A stretch of 64,000 bases of DNA. Source: CAZJLP01 sp964546955. GTDB lineage: Bacteria > Verrucomicrobiota > Verrucomicrobiia > Opitutales > Opitutaceae. Shown piece by piece: positions 63,547 to 64,000 of this stretch. The stretch covers positions 1 through 64,000 of the forward strand of contig CAZJLP010000021.1 of assembly GCA_964546955.1 (NCBI GenBank), in the 5' to 3' direction. The translations under genes and the position numbers were made by a program. The notes below the pieces were generated by a model. That model did no database searches. It had not been told where the DNA came from and saw only the letters and a program-made list of their open reading frames with translations. Position 1 is the first letter of the stretch; the number at the start of each line of letters is the position of its first letter.

Positions 63547-64000
63547 CTACTCCCCCACCGCTGCCGCGAGCATCTCTCGAGCCGCCGCCGCAGCAGGCCG
63601 GCGCACTGGTGCATTGACCGGGAGTGGCGAGCCGAATTCCGGCCAGCCGTCGGCATTCCAGGCAAAAGGCTGGGCCCTCACCTCTCGATCCTTCCAGCCC
63701 GGACCGCGACGGGTCTTCGCGTGATAGAAGATCCAATCTTCCGCGCCGTCGGGCGTAGTAAGAAATCCGCAATGGCCGAGGCCCCACGCGTGTTCGTTGT
63801 GTCCGAAAACCCGCCCCACTTTGCGCCACGAGGCCGGGTTCATTAGATCGCCGCCTTCGTGCACCAGAAGGCCAAGGCAGTAATCCTGGGTCCAGGACGC
63901 ACTGGCGGAATAGACAATGAACGTCCGCCCATTGCGCCGCAGAATTTGTGGCCCCTCGCACAACGGCAGGCCATTGCGCTCCCAACATTGATCCGGCGCG
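63547..64000 (-). CDS. C-terminal part of a GH43-type glycoside hydrolase, cut by the window end
   Basis: The frame enters from beyond base 64000 and ends at TAG 63547. It reads CWERNGLPLCEGPQILRRNG, RTFIVYSASASWTQDYCLGL, where CEGP carries the Glu that is the predicted general acid of GH43. FGHNEHAWGLGHCGFLTTPD, FYHAKTRRGPGWKDREVRAQ and PFAWNADGWPEFGSPLPVN follow, typical of GH43 arabinofuranosidase/xylosidase ends. The N-terminal half with the Asp base and any signal peptide are outside the window. It belongs to the carbohydrate-active set with CE15 and GH3. Confidence 0.85.
   Translation of the reverse strand, partial: APDQCWERNGLPLCEGPQILRRNGRTFIVYSASASWTQDYCLGLLVHEGGDLMNPASWRKVGRVFGHNEHAWGLGHCGFLTTPDGAEDWIFYHAKTRRGPGWKDREVRAQPFAWNADGWPEFGSPLPVNAPVRRPAAAAAREMLAAAVGE

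Noticed and set aside
1..64000. tRNA, rRNA, tmRNA or riboswitch
   Set aside because: I read the intergenic gaps for cloverleaf or known RNA motifs and saw none I could support. A covariance-model scan could not be run.

Overview
This window reads as chromosomal DNA from a Verrucomicrobiota bacterium, most likely an Opitutaceae relative (inference). It is GC-rich with dense genes on both strands. Family content points the same way: a CE15 glucuronoyl esterase, GH3, GH43 and DUF5703/GH95-like glycosidases, a DUF4159-MoxR-DUF58-BatA cluster, and very long exported Ig-like and RHS proteins. No rRNA, tRNA, CRISPR array, phage or transposase gene was seen.

Layout. 1-3.9 kb: two unrecognised proteins, yceH, and a coupled SPFH/prohibitin plus small membrane protein pair. 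4.1-7.9 kb: a secreted GH3 beta-glucosidase and an exported thioredoxin-fold protein without a CxxC. 8.1-21.3 kb: a minus-strand polymorphic-toxin locus. In transcription order it has a giant repeat-rich surface protein split by one in-frame TAG, a 2,395-residue RHS protein with a DnaJ-like cysteine-rich insert and a C-terminal WHH (HNH/Endo VII) nuclease tip, and an AT-rich presumptive immunity gene. 21.6-24.6 kb: an unknown protein, a membrane class III nucleotide cyclase and a possible small lipoprotein.

24.8-35.3 kb: a plus-strand operon of two tandem DUF4159 proteins, the relic tail of a third, moxR, DUF58, a BatA-like protein, a coiled-coil membrane protein and a VWA membrane protein. 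Most of the later junctions overlap by 1-4 bases. 35.6-41.2 kb: signalling genes (PAS-SpoIIE phosphatase, multi-PAS histidine kinase, Rcp1-type response regulator). 41.4-47.2 kb: a DUF5703 glycosidase, a pectate lyase gene relic, and a two-subunit molybdenum hydroxylase. 47.2-54.5 kb: housekeeping and small genes (yecE, outer-membrane barrel, LysR regulator, NIPSNAP, CvfB-type S1 protein, methyltransferase, S4 protein). 54.8-64 kb: CE15 esterase, GreA/GreB-like factor, DUF748-like protein, CBS protein, acyl-ACP thioesterase, a three-gene unknown cluster, DTW protein, DUF1294 protein, yqhA and the C-terminal part of a GH43 enzyme.

The intergenic gaps carry a family of REPIN-like elements: two hairpin units facing each other, each starting with a GGTGG-like head. 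The stem sequence differs between copies but stays self-complementary. At least five copies are present. The most notable items are the RHS protein with its duplicated DnaJ-type CxxC cluster and new-looking toxin/immunity pair, the nonsense-split surface protein just upstream, and the REPIN family. Two gene relics that standard gene calling would miss are also reported.
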